Part shown: positions 16,246 to 24,847 of the stretch, in pieces
How the letters are laid out: every line of letters starts with the position of its first letter
How positions within the stretch are numbered: the first letter of the stretch is position 1
DNA from: JAJZAM01 sp027391075
GTDB lineage: Bacteria > Actinomycetota > Acidimicrobiia > Acidimicrobiales > Palsa-688
Length of the DNA stretch: 64,000 bases
Assembly: GCA_027391075.1 (NCBI GenBank)
Contig: DAHYHI010000024.1
Coordinates: 45,974 to 109,973, forward strand
Direction of reading: 5' to 3'
Position numbers and translations under genes: made by a program
Notes under the pieces: model-generated
The model's input: only the letters and a program-made list of their open reading frames with translations
Told to the model about the DNA's origin: nothing
The model's database searches: none

Positions 16246-17079
16246 TCAGCCAGGAAGCAGGTATCCGAGAATCTGCTGGTAAAGTTTGTCCCGTTCGACA
16301 GCGTCGGAACGTATGCTGCTGGACGTGAGGTCGAGATCGGCGACGATCCTGCCAGGACCTGGGGCCATGAGCAGGATCCTCTCGGCCAGGTCCAACGCCT
16401 CGTTGACGTCATGGGTTACGAACACGACGGTCGTAGACGTTTGCTCCCACAAGGTCATTAGGAGCCGTTGCATCGCTATTCTCGTGATGGCGTCGAGGGC
16501 ACCGAAAGGTTCGTCCATGAGCAGCGCGCTGGGCTCGGCTGCCATTGCACGTGCCAGCGCTACTCTCTGCTGCATGCCGCCGGACATCTCCGCCGGGTAT
16601 TTTCTAGCTGCGTCCTTCAACCCGACTGACTCCAAGGCGCGCCGAGCGCGCTCGGCGCGCTCGGCCCGGCGAAGGTGGAACCGTTCCAAGGCCATTTCGA
16701 CGTTTTCGCTGGCTGTCATCCAGGGCATCAACGCGTACTGCTGGAGGACGACCGCCCTGTCAGGACCCGGGCCTACCACCTGTCTCCGCCCTATTCGGAT
16801 CTGACCACCGGACAGTTCGACGAACCCTGCCACTGCGTTCAGTAATGTCGTCTTGCCACACCCGGTCGGCCCTAGCAGAGCAGTGAACGAGCCAGCCCCA
16901 AACGTAACGTCGGTTTCCGCGAGCGCCGTCGTGACGTTTCCGGTGCGACTGGAATGGTATGTGACAGCGGCCTTTTCCAGACAGATGGCCTCACTAGTGG
17001 TGCCCGTCAGATCGTGTCCTGGCGTCCCGGGAGGACTTGATCCCTGAACCGCAGCTTCAGGTGCAGGCAACTCGCTCAC
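16246..17079 (-). CDS. ABC transporter ATP-binding protein (SsuB/TauB-like)
   Basis: 277 residues from a GTG. Walker A GPTGCGKT, Q-loop VLQQYALMPWMT, signature MSGGMQQR, Walker B ALLMDEPFGALD and the switch His in FVTHDVNEA are all intact. This set is typical of nitrate/sulfonate/taurine importers. A run of RAERAERAR around residue 142 is encoded by a local GC-rich repeat (about 16637-16670). It drives uptake with the permease at 17132 and the lipoprotein at 15116. Confidence 0.9.
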   Translation of the reverse strand: MSELPAPEAAVQGSSPPGTPGHDLTGTTSEAICLEKAAVTYHSSRTGNVTTALAETDVTFGAGSFTALLGPTGCGKTTLLNAVAGFVELSGGQIRIGRRQVVGPGPDRAVVLQQYALMPWMTASENVEMALERFHLRRAERAERARRALESVGLKDAARKYPAEMSGGMQQRVALARAMAAEPSALLMDEPFGALDAITRIAMQRLLMTLWEQTSTTVVFVTHDVNEALDLAERILLMAPGPGRIVADLDLTSSSIRSDAVERDKLYQQILGYLLPG

Positions 17080-17131
17080 CTGGCACCCCTGTCCGCCAAG
17101 CCGATAGCGCTCAATCCGACTTGGCGCCTTC

Positions 17132-18019
17132 TCACGAGGTGCTCCAATGCACTAACCGCTTGCCTGCCTTTGCGATGAGGTAATCAGCGCTGACTCCGAG
17201 GACGCCCAACTCGATCAGCCCGACGAAGATTCGGCCGGTCTGGAGGAACTGAGAGTCGACCTGCAACCTATAGGCGATGCCGTTTTGAGCCCCGCCGAGC
17301 TCTGCAGCCACCAAGGCAAGGAAGGCTACGCTGCTACCGTAACGAAGCGCCGATATGATCGCCGGCCCAGCTGCCGGTATCAGAACCCTCGTCAGGACTC
17401 TTACCCGTCCGAGTCCGTACCCCTTCGCTACCCTCACGTACACTGACGGGATCCGCGCGACCCCGTCGTGGACGTAGAGCCACACGGCCAGTACGACGGC
17501 GTAGCCGATGATGAAGTACTTTCCTTTCTGGCCTATTCCGAACCATGCTGTCGACAGGGGCACGACAGCGATGGCCGGTATAGGACGCAGGAACGTGATG
17601 ATCGGCCCTAGCAGTGCGTTACAAGCACGTGAGATCCCGGTTGCGAAGCCAATGGCGATTCCAAGGGCCGATCCGATGAGAAAGCCGACAGCCACTCGTC
17701 CCAGACTGGCGCGCAGGTCACCACCGACTACTCCACTTCTCCACAGCGACTTGGCGGCCTCCCACGTCTGGAGTGGGGTGGGGAAAAGCGCCTTGGTTAT
17801 CAGTCCGCTGCGAGCTACGATCTCCCACAACAACAGGCACACGACGACTAACGCGAGACGCTGCCCTACACGTCGCGCTAGCCGCACCAAGCGCCTTCTT
17901 AAGGTGAAGCCATTCCCACGAGGTTCAATCGCCCCGACCTCCAGGTGAGCCGCTTGGGACGAGGCGGCGCCTCGTGCGCTCTCTTTTTGAGACGAACGGC
18001 GAATTACTAAAGTGCCCAT
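17132..18019 (-). CDS. ABC transporter permease (SsuC/TauC-like)
   Basis: 295 residues. About 50 N-terminal residues are hydrophilic and basic, followed by six predicted membrane helices. The cytoplasmic EAA loop is seen around RVAKGYGLGRVRVLTRVLIPAAGP, split here as GYGLGRVRVLTRV and LIPAAGPAI, matching the (A)..LGAS....F..V.LP.A.P pattern. It is the first gene of the operon, about 90 bases downstream of the predicted minus-strand promoter at 18139-18111. It pairs with the ATPase 52 bases downstream. Confidence 0.88.
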   Translation of the reverse strand: MGTLVIRRSSQKESARGAASSQAAHLEVGAIEPRGNGFTLRRRLVRLARRVGQRLALVVVCLLLWEIVARSGLITKALFPTPLQTWEAAKSLWRSGVVGGDLRASLGRVAVGFLIGSALGIAIGFATGISRACNALLGPIITFLRPIPAIAVVPLSTAWFGIGQKGKYFIIGYAVVLAVWLYVHDGVARIPSVYVRVAKGYGLGRVRVLTRVLIPAAGPAIISALRYGSSVAFLALVAAELGGAQNGIAYRLQVDSQFLQTGRIFVGLIELGVLGVSADYLIAKAGKRLVHWSTS

Positions 18020-18110
18020 CGGCAGCTTTCCCCACTGTGACGGCCCGTCAAGCCTCGCAGGTCGGATTCGCAGGACACGCTTTTCATTGTACGAGCCGAT
18101 ATCGACCCTG

Positions 18111-18140
18111 TCTATATTCTGCTGTTACAGATCTGTTAAC
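18111..18140. promoter_or_regulatory. Overlapping divergent promoters with palindromic operator
   Basis: On the minus strand TTAACA (18139-18134) and TATAGA (18116-18111) are separated by exactly 17 bases, a good sigma-70-type promoter for the transporter operon. On the plus strand TATATT (18113-18118) can be the -10 for the XRE-cupin gene. ACAGATCTGT (18127-18136) is a perfect palindrome between them, extended imperfectly to GTT...TAAC. The regulator could bind here and control both directions. Confidence 0.5.
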
Positions 18141-18144
18141 TGGA

Positions 18145-18744
18145 ATGCGCAATACTGGCAACGTGTCGAGCAGGAGTCCCGATCCCGAAGCGCAACGCGT
18201 TGGACGCCAGATACGGTCACTGCGACGCACGGCGTCGCTCACAATGGTGGGGCTAGCAGCAAAGGCTGGCGTGTCCCAGCCGTTCCTCAGCCAGATCGAG
18301 CGTGGGCTTGCAGCACCGAGCCTGACTACTATCCTCTCCTTGGCCGAGGCTCTAGGGGTGCAGCCCGGCCAGCTGCTTGGACCGCCGGCACGGGATGGAA
18401 GCGTCGAACACGAGTCAACCCCCAAGGTGATGCAAGCCCACGAACGGGCGTCGGATACGGTGCTTATCCACACCCCCGGGTCGGACGTCTCCCGCTTGGA
18501 GGCCTACGAGCACGTGTTCAATCCAGGTGAGTCCCCGAGGGACTGGTTCGAGCACGAGGGGGAAGACTTCGTCTACGTCTTGGAGGGCATAGTAGAGCTT
18601 CAGCTCCTAGGCGAGAAGGCGGTGCCGCTGGGGACGGGCCGCAGCGCCGTGTACCCGGGCCGTGTTCCCCACCGGTGCGTCGTCGTCGGTCCTACTAGAG
18701 CCCGTACCCTCGTCGTCGTTTCCGGCCACGAGGTTATCCATTAG
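18145..18744 (+). CDS. XRE-family regulator with C-terminal cupin sensor domain
   Basis: 199 residues from the ATG at 18145; the frame is open upstream to 17974 but that part would overlap the permease gene and the promoter. Residues about 13-68 are a helix-turn-helix of the HTH_3 type (RSLRRTASLTMVGLAAKAGV then QPFLSQIERG). Residues about 125-195 form a cupin barrel (HEGEDFVYVLEGIVELQL, PGRVPHR). Regulators of this design sense a small metabolite in the cupin and control neighbouring transport or catabolic genes. It is divergent from the transporter operon and probably its regulator. Confidence 0.88.
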   Translation: MRNTGNVSSRSPDPEAQRVGRQIRSLRRTASLTMVGLAAKAGVSQPFLSQIERGLAAPSLTTILSLAEALGVQPGQLLGPPARDGSVEHESTPKVMQAHERASDTVLIHTPGSDVSRLEAYEHVFNPGESPRDWFEHEGEDFVYVLEGIVELQLLGEKAVPLGTGRSAVYPGRVPHRCVVVGPTRARTLVVVSGHEVIH

Positions 18745-18745
18745 A

Positions 18746-19561
18746 CTAACCGAGGCCTAGCGCGTCGAGCGCTTGTCGATGCAGCAGGCCGTTGGTGGAG
18801 ATGGCGCTGCCGCCACCGGCGCCTTTCCGGCCGAGCAGGTCGGTGAAAGTCCCGCCGGCTTCCTCCACGATCACTTCTAATGCGGCGAGATCCCAGAGTG
18901 ATGCCACCGGGTCGATGCCGATATCGATGGCACCCTCCGCTACGAGCATGTGCGACCAGAAGTCACCGAAGCTGCGATCCGCGTAGCAGCCCTGCGCCAA
19001 GGTTACGTAGCTTGCCGGGCCTCCCCAATCTTCCCAGGATGACAGTGCGGAACCCGACAGGTGAGCGTCGGCGAGAGACGCGACGCCGGAAACACCCATC
19101 CGCCGGGCTGGCCCTGCGGGCAGGTCGGCCACGAACGCCCCGGCGCCCCGTGCCGCCCACCAGCGCCGCCCGAGGGCTGGGGCTGACACGACTCCGACGT
19201 CGACGGCGCCTTGGGCTTCTAGGGCTATGAGCGTCGCCCACGCCGGGATGCTCCTGACGAAGTTCTTGGTGCCGTCTATCGGGTCGACGATCCAGCGCCG
19301 GGGCCCGCTGCCTGTGTCGCCGTACTCCTCTCCGACTATCCGGTCGTCTGGTCGTTCGACGGCGAGGATCGCCCGGAGGCGCTCTTCGACCGCCCGGTCC
19401 GCTTCGCTCACCGGCGTACGGTCAGCTTTGGTCTCCACCACCAGCCCGGACTTGCGGAACGCTTCGCGGGTTATGGCGTCGGCGGCGTCCGCCAGGCGCA
19501 GCGCCAGGTCCAGGTCCGACGTTGACACCGGCGGGGATTCGGTCGTGGAAGGTTCGTTCAC
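18746..19561 (-). CDS. hisN: Inositol-monophosphatase-fold phosphatase, probably histidinol-phosphatase
   Basis: 271 residues. Metal-binding signatures of the Mg-dependent phosphatase family are complete: VGEEYG, DPIDGTKNFVRS and DPVASLWDLAALEVIVEEAGG. The FVRSIPAWATLIAL stretch resembles actinobacterial HisN rather than SuhB or CysQ, so histidine biosynthesis is the best guess. The start overlaps the ABC-F stop by four bases. It converges on the XRE-cupin gene with a one-base gap. No other his genes are present. Confidence 0.78.
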   Translation of the reverse strand: MNEPSTTESPPVSTSDLDLALRLADAADAITREAFRKSGLVVETKADRTPVSEADRAVEERLRAILAVERPDDRIVGEEYGDTGSGPRRWIVDPIDGTKNFVRSIPAWATLIALEAQGAVDVGVVSAPALGRRWWAARGAGAFVADLPAGPARRMGVSGVASLADAHLSGSALSSWEDWGGPASYVTLAQGCYADRSFGDFWSHMLVAEGAIDIGIDPVASLWDLAALEVIVEEAGGTFTDLLGRKGAGGGSAISTNGLLHRQALDALGLG

Positions 19562-21150
19562 GCCAGGGCCACCAGCTCGATGAGGTCGTCGCTCCAGCGA
19601 TCCTCGACTCCTTCGGGCATGGTTATCACCCGGCTCGGGGAGAGCTGCGCGACGAAAGACACGTCGTGGCTGACTACGATCATCGCACCGGGCCAGTCGG
19701 AGAGGGCCGCTCCGATAGCGTCACGCGACGGCGGGTCCAGGTTGTTGGTCGGCTCGTCGAGCAGCAGCAGGTTGTGGCGGCCGGCGACGAGCTGAGCGAG
19801 AGCGAGTTTCGTCTTCTCCCCTCCTGAGAGGGTCCCCGCGTCCTGGAAGGCTATTTCGCCGACCAGGCCGAACATGCCAAGCAGCGCCCGCAGCTCCGGT
19901 TCGGGGGCGTTCGAAGCTTCTCGCATGTGGGCCAGCACCGTAACCCCCGAGCGGATGCCCTCGTGCTCCTGGGCGTAGTAACCGGCTACGACCCCCGCGC
20001 CGAGACGCCAGGAGCCGTTCTTGGGGTCGCTGCGCCCGGCGAGGATGCGAAGCAGGCTCGTCTTGCCCGCGCCGTTGAGGCCCATCACCAGGACCCGTTC
20101 GCCTCGCTCCAAAGCGAACGACACGTCCTCGAAGATCATCGGCCCCCCGTAGGACTGGGCGAGCTCCTCCGCTTCGAGGACGACCCTGCCGGCTCGCGGC
20201 GGGTCCGGGAAGCGAACCTTGTATTTGCGTTCCCCTCTGCCTGCCGTCGTGACCGCCCCCGAAGCGAGGCGCTCGGCGCGCCGGTCAAGTGAACGGGCGA
20301 CCCTCGCACGTTTCGCCGTCTGGTGGCGCATCGAGTCGGCAAGGTCGGAGAGCCTCTTTATCTCGGTCTGCTGGCGCTCCGCGAGACGCCGGCGGCGTTC
20401 CTCGTCGGCGGCGCGGGCCTTCCTGTACTGCGAGTAGGTGCCTTTGTACTCGACCATCTCCGCGTTGTCGAGGTGCAAGACGCGGGTGATCGCCTCGTCG
20501 AGGAGGTCCAGGTCGTGGCTCACGACGAGCAGCGCCCCGCGAAAGTCGCGCAGGAAGCCCATCAGCCAGCTCTTCGCGTCCCCGTCGAGATGGTTCGTCG
20601 GTTCGTCGAGCATCAGCACGTCGGTACCCCCGAAGAGGATCCTGGCGAGCTCTACCCTGCGCCGCTCGCCGCCTGAGAGCACGCCGAGCGGCCCGTCGAG
20701 ACGGTCGGAGTCGAGTCCCAGGCCGGCTACGAGCTGGCGGACCTCGGACTCCGCGGCGTAGCCGTCGAGGTTCGAGAAGGTCTCCTCGGACCGCGAGTAA
20801 CGACGGATGTTGGCTTCGGAAGGTTCGGATTCCATGGCGCGCCGGGCGTCTTCCATACGTCGAGCGGCCTCGTCTAGACCCCGCCCTGACAGGACGTGCT
20901 CCATGGCGGTGACGTCGGTTTTCCGGGACAGGGCTCTTGGGTCCTGGGTGAGGAAACCGAGGCGGCCCCTTATGGTCGACCGGCCTCCCGACGGGGGGGC
21001 GTCCCCGGCGAGCACTTTGAGCAGGCTGGTCTTGCCGGCCCCGTTCCTGCCGACGAGACCGACCTTGTCGCCGGGACGAACCTGGAACGACGCCCCGCCT
21101 AGGGTGACCCTGCCGCCGACTTCGACCGTCAGGTCCTTGACCTCCAACAC
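19558..21150 (-). CDS. ABC-F family ATP-binding protein
   Basis: 530 residues with two ATP-binding domains and no membrane helices. Domain 1 has GRNGAGKT, LSGGERRR and VLMLDEPTNHLD; domain 2 has GLNGAGKT, LSGGEKTK and LLLLDEPTNNLD. The linker between them (about 235-300) is a charged coiled coil, RKARAADEERRRRLAERQQ, typical of ABC-F proteins. Such proteins bind the ribosome E site and act in translation or antibiotic protection. The order and length resemble housekeeping EttA/Uup-like members more than resistance factors, but the subgroup is uncertain. Confidence 0.9.
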   Translation of the reverse strand: MLEVKDLTVEVGGRVTLGGASFQVRPGDKVGLVGRNGAGKTSLLKVLAGDAPPSGGRSTIRGRLGFLTQDPRALSRKTDVTAMEHVLSGRGLDEAARRMEDARRAMESEPSEANIRRYSRSEETFSNLDGYAAESEVRQLVAGLGLDSDRLDGPLGVLSGGERRRVELARILFGGTDVLMLDEPTNHLDGDAKSWLMGFLRDFRGALLVVSHDLDLLDEAITRVLHLDNAEMVEYKGTYSQYRKARAADEERRRRLAERQQTEIKRLSDLADSMRHQTAKRARVARSLDRRAERLASGAVTTAGRGERKYKVRFPDPPRAGRVVLEAEELAQSYGGPMIFEDVSFALERGERVLVMGLNGAGKTSLLRILAGRSDPKNGSWRLGAGVVAGYYAQEHEGIRSGVTVLAHMREASNAPEPELRALLGMFGLVGEIAFQDAGTLSGGEKTKLALAQLVAGRHNLLLLDEPTNNLDPPSRDAIGAALSDWPGAMIVVSHDVSFVAQLSPSRVITMPEGVEDRWSDDLIELVALA

Positions 21151-21205
21151 CTAGACCATGATGGCCCAAGTCAGGACCGCTGCGGTACCACCACTGCATC
21201 CGTGT

Positions 21206-22387
21206 TCAAAGCGGCCTGGTGCGGGCGGCTTCCTCGGCTTCGCATGCCACGTCGCGAACCGGCCGGCCGAGCTGCGCGGCGACGCCGAGGGCGTCGTCGT
21301 GCTCGGCCTTGTAGCGTTGAGCCGACACTTTCACCCGTACGGGCAGCCCGCTCACTTCCACCGTGACGAAGCTCCTGGCGGACGGCCAGCGCCGCCAGGT
21401 GGAGGCTCTCACCCCGAGCGTCCCGGTCTCGGAGGTGATCACCGCTCTGAGCTTGCTGACATTCGACGGGTCGGACAGGACCGTGAGCACATGGGCGGGG
21501 CGTCCTTTCTTGCCGGTCACCGGTGACACCCACGCGTCGAGAGCCCCCCGCCTCAGGAGTGCCGATATCGTCGACGCGAGGATCTCGCCTGTCACGTCGT
21601 CGACGGTCGCTTCCATGACGACAAGAGGTTGGGCGCCTTCGAGGTCGGGGCCGTCGCCGGCGTGGACCTCCCCGATCAGCACCTGGGCGGCGTTGGGAAG
21701 GCCGTTGAGGTCACGCGTCCCCGCCCCGAAACCGCAGGCGACCACGTTCATCGCCGGGACGGGACCCCAACCGTCGCACAGCCCGGCGAGCAGCGCCGCC
21801 CCTGTAGGGGTGGTTAGCTCCATCCCCACGCCCGTGCCGTAGATCGGCGCCCCGACTTCGGCTAAGACGACGCTTACAGCCGGCGCCGGGACTGGAAGCG
21901 AACCGTGCGCCGACGAGGCCATGCCGGACCCTTGGGCGACGGGACCGGAGAAGACCTCGTCGACTCCCAGCAGTTCCAACGCGATGCACGTTCCGACGAC
22001 GTCTACGATCGCATCGGTCGAGCCGACCTCGTGGAAGTGGACCTCCCCGAGGGGCACACCGTGCAGCCGCGATTCGGCGCGTCCCAGGCGGTCGAACACC
22101 TCGAGAGCCCGGCGCCGGGCACGTTCGGGCAGGTCGGCTCGCTCCAGCATCGCGACGATGCTCGTGTAGGTTCTGGTCTGCGGCCCGGCTTCGACGACGA
22201 CGTCAAGGTAGGTTGCGGCGACCCCGGCGCGCAGGACCTGCTCGGATCGGATCTCCCAGCCGCTCAGCTCGAGTTTTGCGAGCCCATCTTCAATCGACGC
22301 CAGGTCAGCGCCCGCGTCTACCAGAGCCCCTAAAGCCATGTTCCCGGCGATCCCAGCGAAGCAGTTCCACCAGGCGACGGTACTCAA
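21206..22387 (-). CDS. larC: Nickel-pincer cofactor biosynthesis protein LarC
   Basis: 393 residues from a TTG at 22387 (STVAWWNCFAGIAGNMALGA), which overlaps the larB stop as TTGA. The longer frame to 22720 is antisense-like sequence inside larB. LarC is the CTP-dependent nickel insertase that completes the nickel-pincer nucleotide. Family blocks seen are LGEVHFHEVGSTDAIVDVVG, GTGVGMELTTPTGAALLAG and METTVDD-like MEATVDDVTGE. LarC1 and LarC2 are a single continuous frame here, unlike Lactobacillus plantarum where frameshifting joins them. LarE and the client enzyme LarA are not in the window. Confidence 0.88.
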   Translation of the reverse strand: MSTVAWWNCFAGIAGNMALGALVDAGADLASIEDGLAKLELSGWEIRSEQVLRAGVAATYLDVVVEAGPQTRTYTSIVAMLERADLPERARRRALEVFDRLGRAESRLHGVPLGEVHFHEVGSTDAIVDVVGTCIALELLGVDEVFSGPVAQGSGMASSAHGSLPVPAPAVSVVLAEVGAPIYGTGVGMELTTPTGAALLAGLCDGWGPVPAMNVVACGFGAGTRDLNGLPNAAQVLIGEVHAGDGPDLEGAQPLVVMEATVDDVTGEILASTISALLRRGALDAWVSPVTGKKGRPAHVLTVLSDPSNVSKLRAVITSETGTLGVRASTWRRWPSARSFVTVEVSGLPVRVKVSAQRYKAEHDDALGVAAQLGRPVRDVACEAEEAARTRPL

Positions 22388-23124
22388 CGGAAGATCCGAC
22401 TGATAGCGAACGCCGCCCCAAAACCGTTGTCGATGCCGACCACGGTGATGCCCGAGGCGCACGAAGACAGCATCGACAACAGGGCGGTGACTCCTTCGAG
22501 CGAAGCGCCGTACCCCACGCTCGTCGGCACCGCCACCACGGGGCACGCGACCAGGCCGCCGACCACGGAGGCGAGCGCCCCTTCCATGCCGGCCACCACC
22601 ACCACGGCGGGGGCCCGCTGAAGTTCGGGCACGCGGACCAAAAGGCGGTGCAGGCCTGCGACACCAACGTCGGCTATCAGCTGAGACCGGATCCCCATGG
22701 CGTGCAACGTCGCCTGGCACTCCGCCGCCACGGCAAGGTCAGCCGTGCCGGCGGTGACGACGAGGACCGCGTCGAGGTCCTCTCTCGGCTCGGCGGGCCG
22801 CCACACCACGGTCGACTCGTGGCGCTCAGCTCCAGGGAACCTCGACGTGACGGCTTCTATCTGAGCCGGGGTTGCCCTGCTCAAAAGCACCGGGCCGCTG
22901 CTTGAGCGAAGCAGCTCGTCTACGATCCCGACGCAATGCTCGGTGCTCTTTCCCGGGCCGTAGACCGCCTCGGGAACCCCTTGGCGCAGCTCCCTGTGGG
23001 TGTCGAGAGTGGCGAAGCCCATTTCGGTGTAGGGCAGCGACCGCAGACGGCTGACCACCTCGTCTGCGTCTATCTCACCGGCGCTAAGGCGGTCGAGGAG
23101 TTTGCGTACTTCGGCGGCGTCCAT
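22384..23124 (-). CDS. larB: Nickel-pincer cofactor biosynthesis protein LarB
   Basis: 246 residues. The C-terminal half is a PurE-like carboxylase fold (VVVVAGMEGALASVVGG, VAVPTSVGYGAS, VVGIDNGFGAA). The N-terminal helical part has LDTHRELRQGVPEAVYGPGK. LarB carboxylates and hydrolyses nicotinic acid adenine dinucleotide, the first step of nickel-pincer synthesis. It is followed by larC with a 4-base overlap. It faces pheA divergently across 20 bases, a very short shared promoter space. Confidence 0.92.
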   Translation of the reverse strand: MDAAEVRKLLDRLSAGEIDADEVVSRLRSLPYTEMGFATLDTHRELRQGVPEAVYGPGKSTEHCVGIVDELLRSSSGPVLLSRATPAQIEAVTSRFPGAERHESTVVWRPAEPREDLDAVLVVTAGTADLAVAAECQATLHAMGIRSQLIADVGVAGLHRLLVRVPELQRAPAVVVVAGMEGALASVVGGLVACPVVAVPTSVGYGASLEGVTALLSMLSSCASGITVVGIDNGFGAAFAISRIFR

Positions 23125-23144
23125 ATCACCTATCCTGCCCGGCC

Positions 23145-24170
23145 ATGACCGGGATTGTCTCCTCGAGCGCTTCTATAGGGTTCCTCGGACCGAGCGGCAC
23201 CTTCACAGAGGAAGCCCTGCGAAGCGAGCCAGGCCTCGCCCGGGCCCGACTGGTGGCCCTGCCATCTTTCGTCGCGGTCTTCGAGGAAGTCGCCGCCGGC
23301 CGGGTGGACTACGGGTTCGTTGCGATCGAGAACTCGATAGAAGGTTCCGTGTCGATCACCACCGACCAACTGGTCTTCGAGCGCGACCTGATCATCGTCG
23401 GCGAGACGGTTCTCCCGGTGACGCAGAACCTGCTCGCTGCGCCTGGCGTCACTGTAGAACAGGTCACCAGGGTGGTCTCGTTCCCGGTCGCGACAGCTCA
23501 GTGCAGGGCTTGGCTTTCGCAGAACCTTCCCGGCGTCGAGGAGGTGGCAGCGACATCCACGGCAGCAGCGGTCCGCCAGGTCGCAGCTGAAGGCGACGAC
23601 GCTTCGAGCCCCGACGGGCTGTCAGCCGCGATCGGCACTGCCCTGGCCGGGTCGCTTTACGGCCTGGATGTACTAGCGGCGAGCATCGAGGACAACCCGG
23701 ACAACACCACCAGGTTCGTCCTGGTAACCCGTCCCGGAAACGGCGTCCCAGCCCCGAGCGGGCATGACAAGACGAGCGTCGTGTGCTTTCAGTCCTCGGA
23801 CCATCCAGGCTCACTGCACGGCATCCTCGGCCAGTTCTCCGCCCGCGACCTCAACTTGGTGAAGCTGGAGTCGAGACCGACCAAGAAGGGTCTCGGCGAG
23901 TACTGCTTCTTGATCGACTTCGAAGGTCACGTGGGAGACGAGATCGTCGCGGACTGCTTGCGCGACCTGCACGCCAGTCTCCGCTCGCTCAAATTCTTAG
24001 GCTCGTATCCCGCAGCCGGCTTCCACGGGGACGGGATCCGACGGGCCGCCAACCAGGCCTGGGTCGAAGCGGACATCTGGATAGACGGGATACGATCCCT
24101 TATAGTCCCCGCCGGGGCACCTATTGTCCCAGCCGGGACACCCGCCGACCCACGAGAGGGAAACCCGTGA
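23145..24170 (+). CDS. pheA: Prephenate dehydratase with ACT domain
   Basis: 341 residues. The catalytic PDT domain shows GPSGTFTEEAL, AIENSIEGSV and the TSTAAAVR segment with its catalytic Thr. The C-terminal ACT domain begins about residue 210 and contains DHPGSLHGILGQFSARDLN and ESRP, the phenylalanine-binding motifs, so feedback inhibition by Phe is expected. The reaction is prephenate to phenylpyruvate. There is an extra tail of about 45 residues, rich in Pro and Ala, after the ACT domain. The stop overlaps the GTG start of the nitroreductase (GTGA). Confidence 0.93.
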   Translation: MTGIVSSSASIGFLGPSGTFTEEALRSEPGLARARLVALPSFVAVFEEVAAGRVDYGFVAIENSIEGSVSITTDQLVFERDLIIVGETVLPVTQNLLAAPGVTVEQVTRVVSFPVATAQCRAWLSQNLPGVEEVAATSTAAAVRQVAAEGDDASSPDGLSAAIGTALAGSLYGLDVLAASIEDNPDNTTRFVLVTRPGNGVPAPSGHDKTSVVCFQSSDHPGSLHGILGQFSARDLNLVKLESRPTKKGLGEYCFLIDFEGHVGDEIVADCLRDLHASLRSLKFLGSYPAAGFHGDGIRRAANQAWVEADIWIDGIRSLIVPAGAPIVPAGTPADPREGNP

Positions 24171-24847
24171 CAGCCACCTCAGAGACGCCCCAAGCCCAGC
24201 CACCTTTCGACCTGTCGGTCACCGACAGGCTCCTGTCCACCACGCGGTCGGTCCGCAAGCGCCTCGACTTGGGCCGCCCGGTGCCCAAGGAAGTGGTCTT
24301 GGAGTGCTTGCGCCTAGCCGTGCAAGCTCCCACCGGAAGCAACACTCAGGGCTGGCGCTGGATGGTCGTGACGGACCCCGACAAGCGTCGGGAGCTGGCC
24401 CGTCTTTACCGGGAGGGAGGCGAGGGCTACCTACGCGCCTCGGCCAACCAGGCGATGGACCCCCAGACCCAACGCGTGTACGAGAGCGCTATCCACCTCA
24501 CCGAGACCCTTGAGCAGGTCCCGGTGCACGTCGTTCCTTGCATCGAGGGCAGAGCCGAGAGCACCGTTAACGCAATGTCGGCGTCGATCTACGGTTCGAT
24601 CCTCCCAGCCGTTTGGAGCTTCATGTTGGCGCTGCGCTCCCGGGGGCTAGGGTCCGCGTGGACGACGCTGCACCTGGTAAAGGAGCGCGAAGCCGCCGAG
24701 GTTCTCGGCATACCGTTCGAGTCGGTAACCCAGGTGGCTCTGCTGCCGGTGGCCTACACGGTCGGAACTGACTTCAAGGCGGCGTCGCGTCCTCCAGTGG
24801 AGACCGTCACCTACTGGGACACGTGGGGAGCCCACCCCGAGCTTTGA
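24167..24847 (+). CDS. Nitroreductase-family flavoprotein
   Basis: 226 residues from the GTG at 24167, with GAGAGGG about six bases upstream and a 4-base overlap with pheA. A much longer in-frame extension back to 23783 lies over pheA and is not credible. Family motifs are STTRSVRKRLD, QAPTGSNTQGWRWMVV (FMN-phosphate contacts) and RSRGLGSAWTTLHL (C-terminal FMN loop). Members reduce nitro groups, quinones or flavins, or act on other substrates with NAD(P)H. The physiological substrate is unknown. Coupling to pheA suggests co-expression but not a clear pathway link. Confidence 0.85.
   Translation: MTATSETPQAQPPFDLSVTDRLLSTTRSVRKRLDLGRPVPKEVVLECLRLAVQAPTGSNTQGWRWMVVTDPDKRRELARLYREGGEGYLRASANQAMDPQTQRVYESAIHLTETLEQVPVHVVPCIEGRAESTVNAMSASIYGSILPAVWSFMLALRSRGLGSAWTTLHLVKEREAAEVLGIPFESVTQVALLPVAYTVGTDFKAASRPPVETVTYWDTWGAHPEL

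Noticed and set aside
22388..22720. N-terminal extension of LarC
   Set aside because: The extra codons overlap larB in another frame and are Arg/Gly-rich; the TTG at 22387 gives a normal LarC start.
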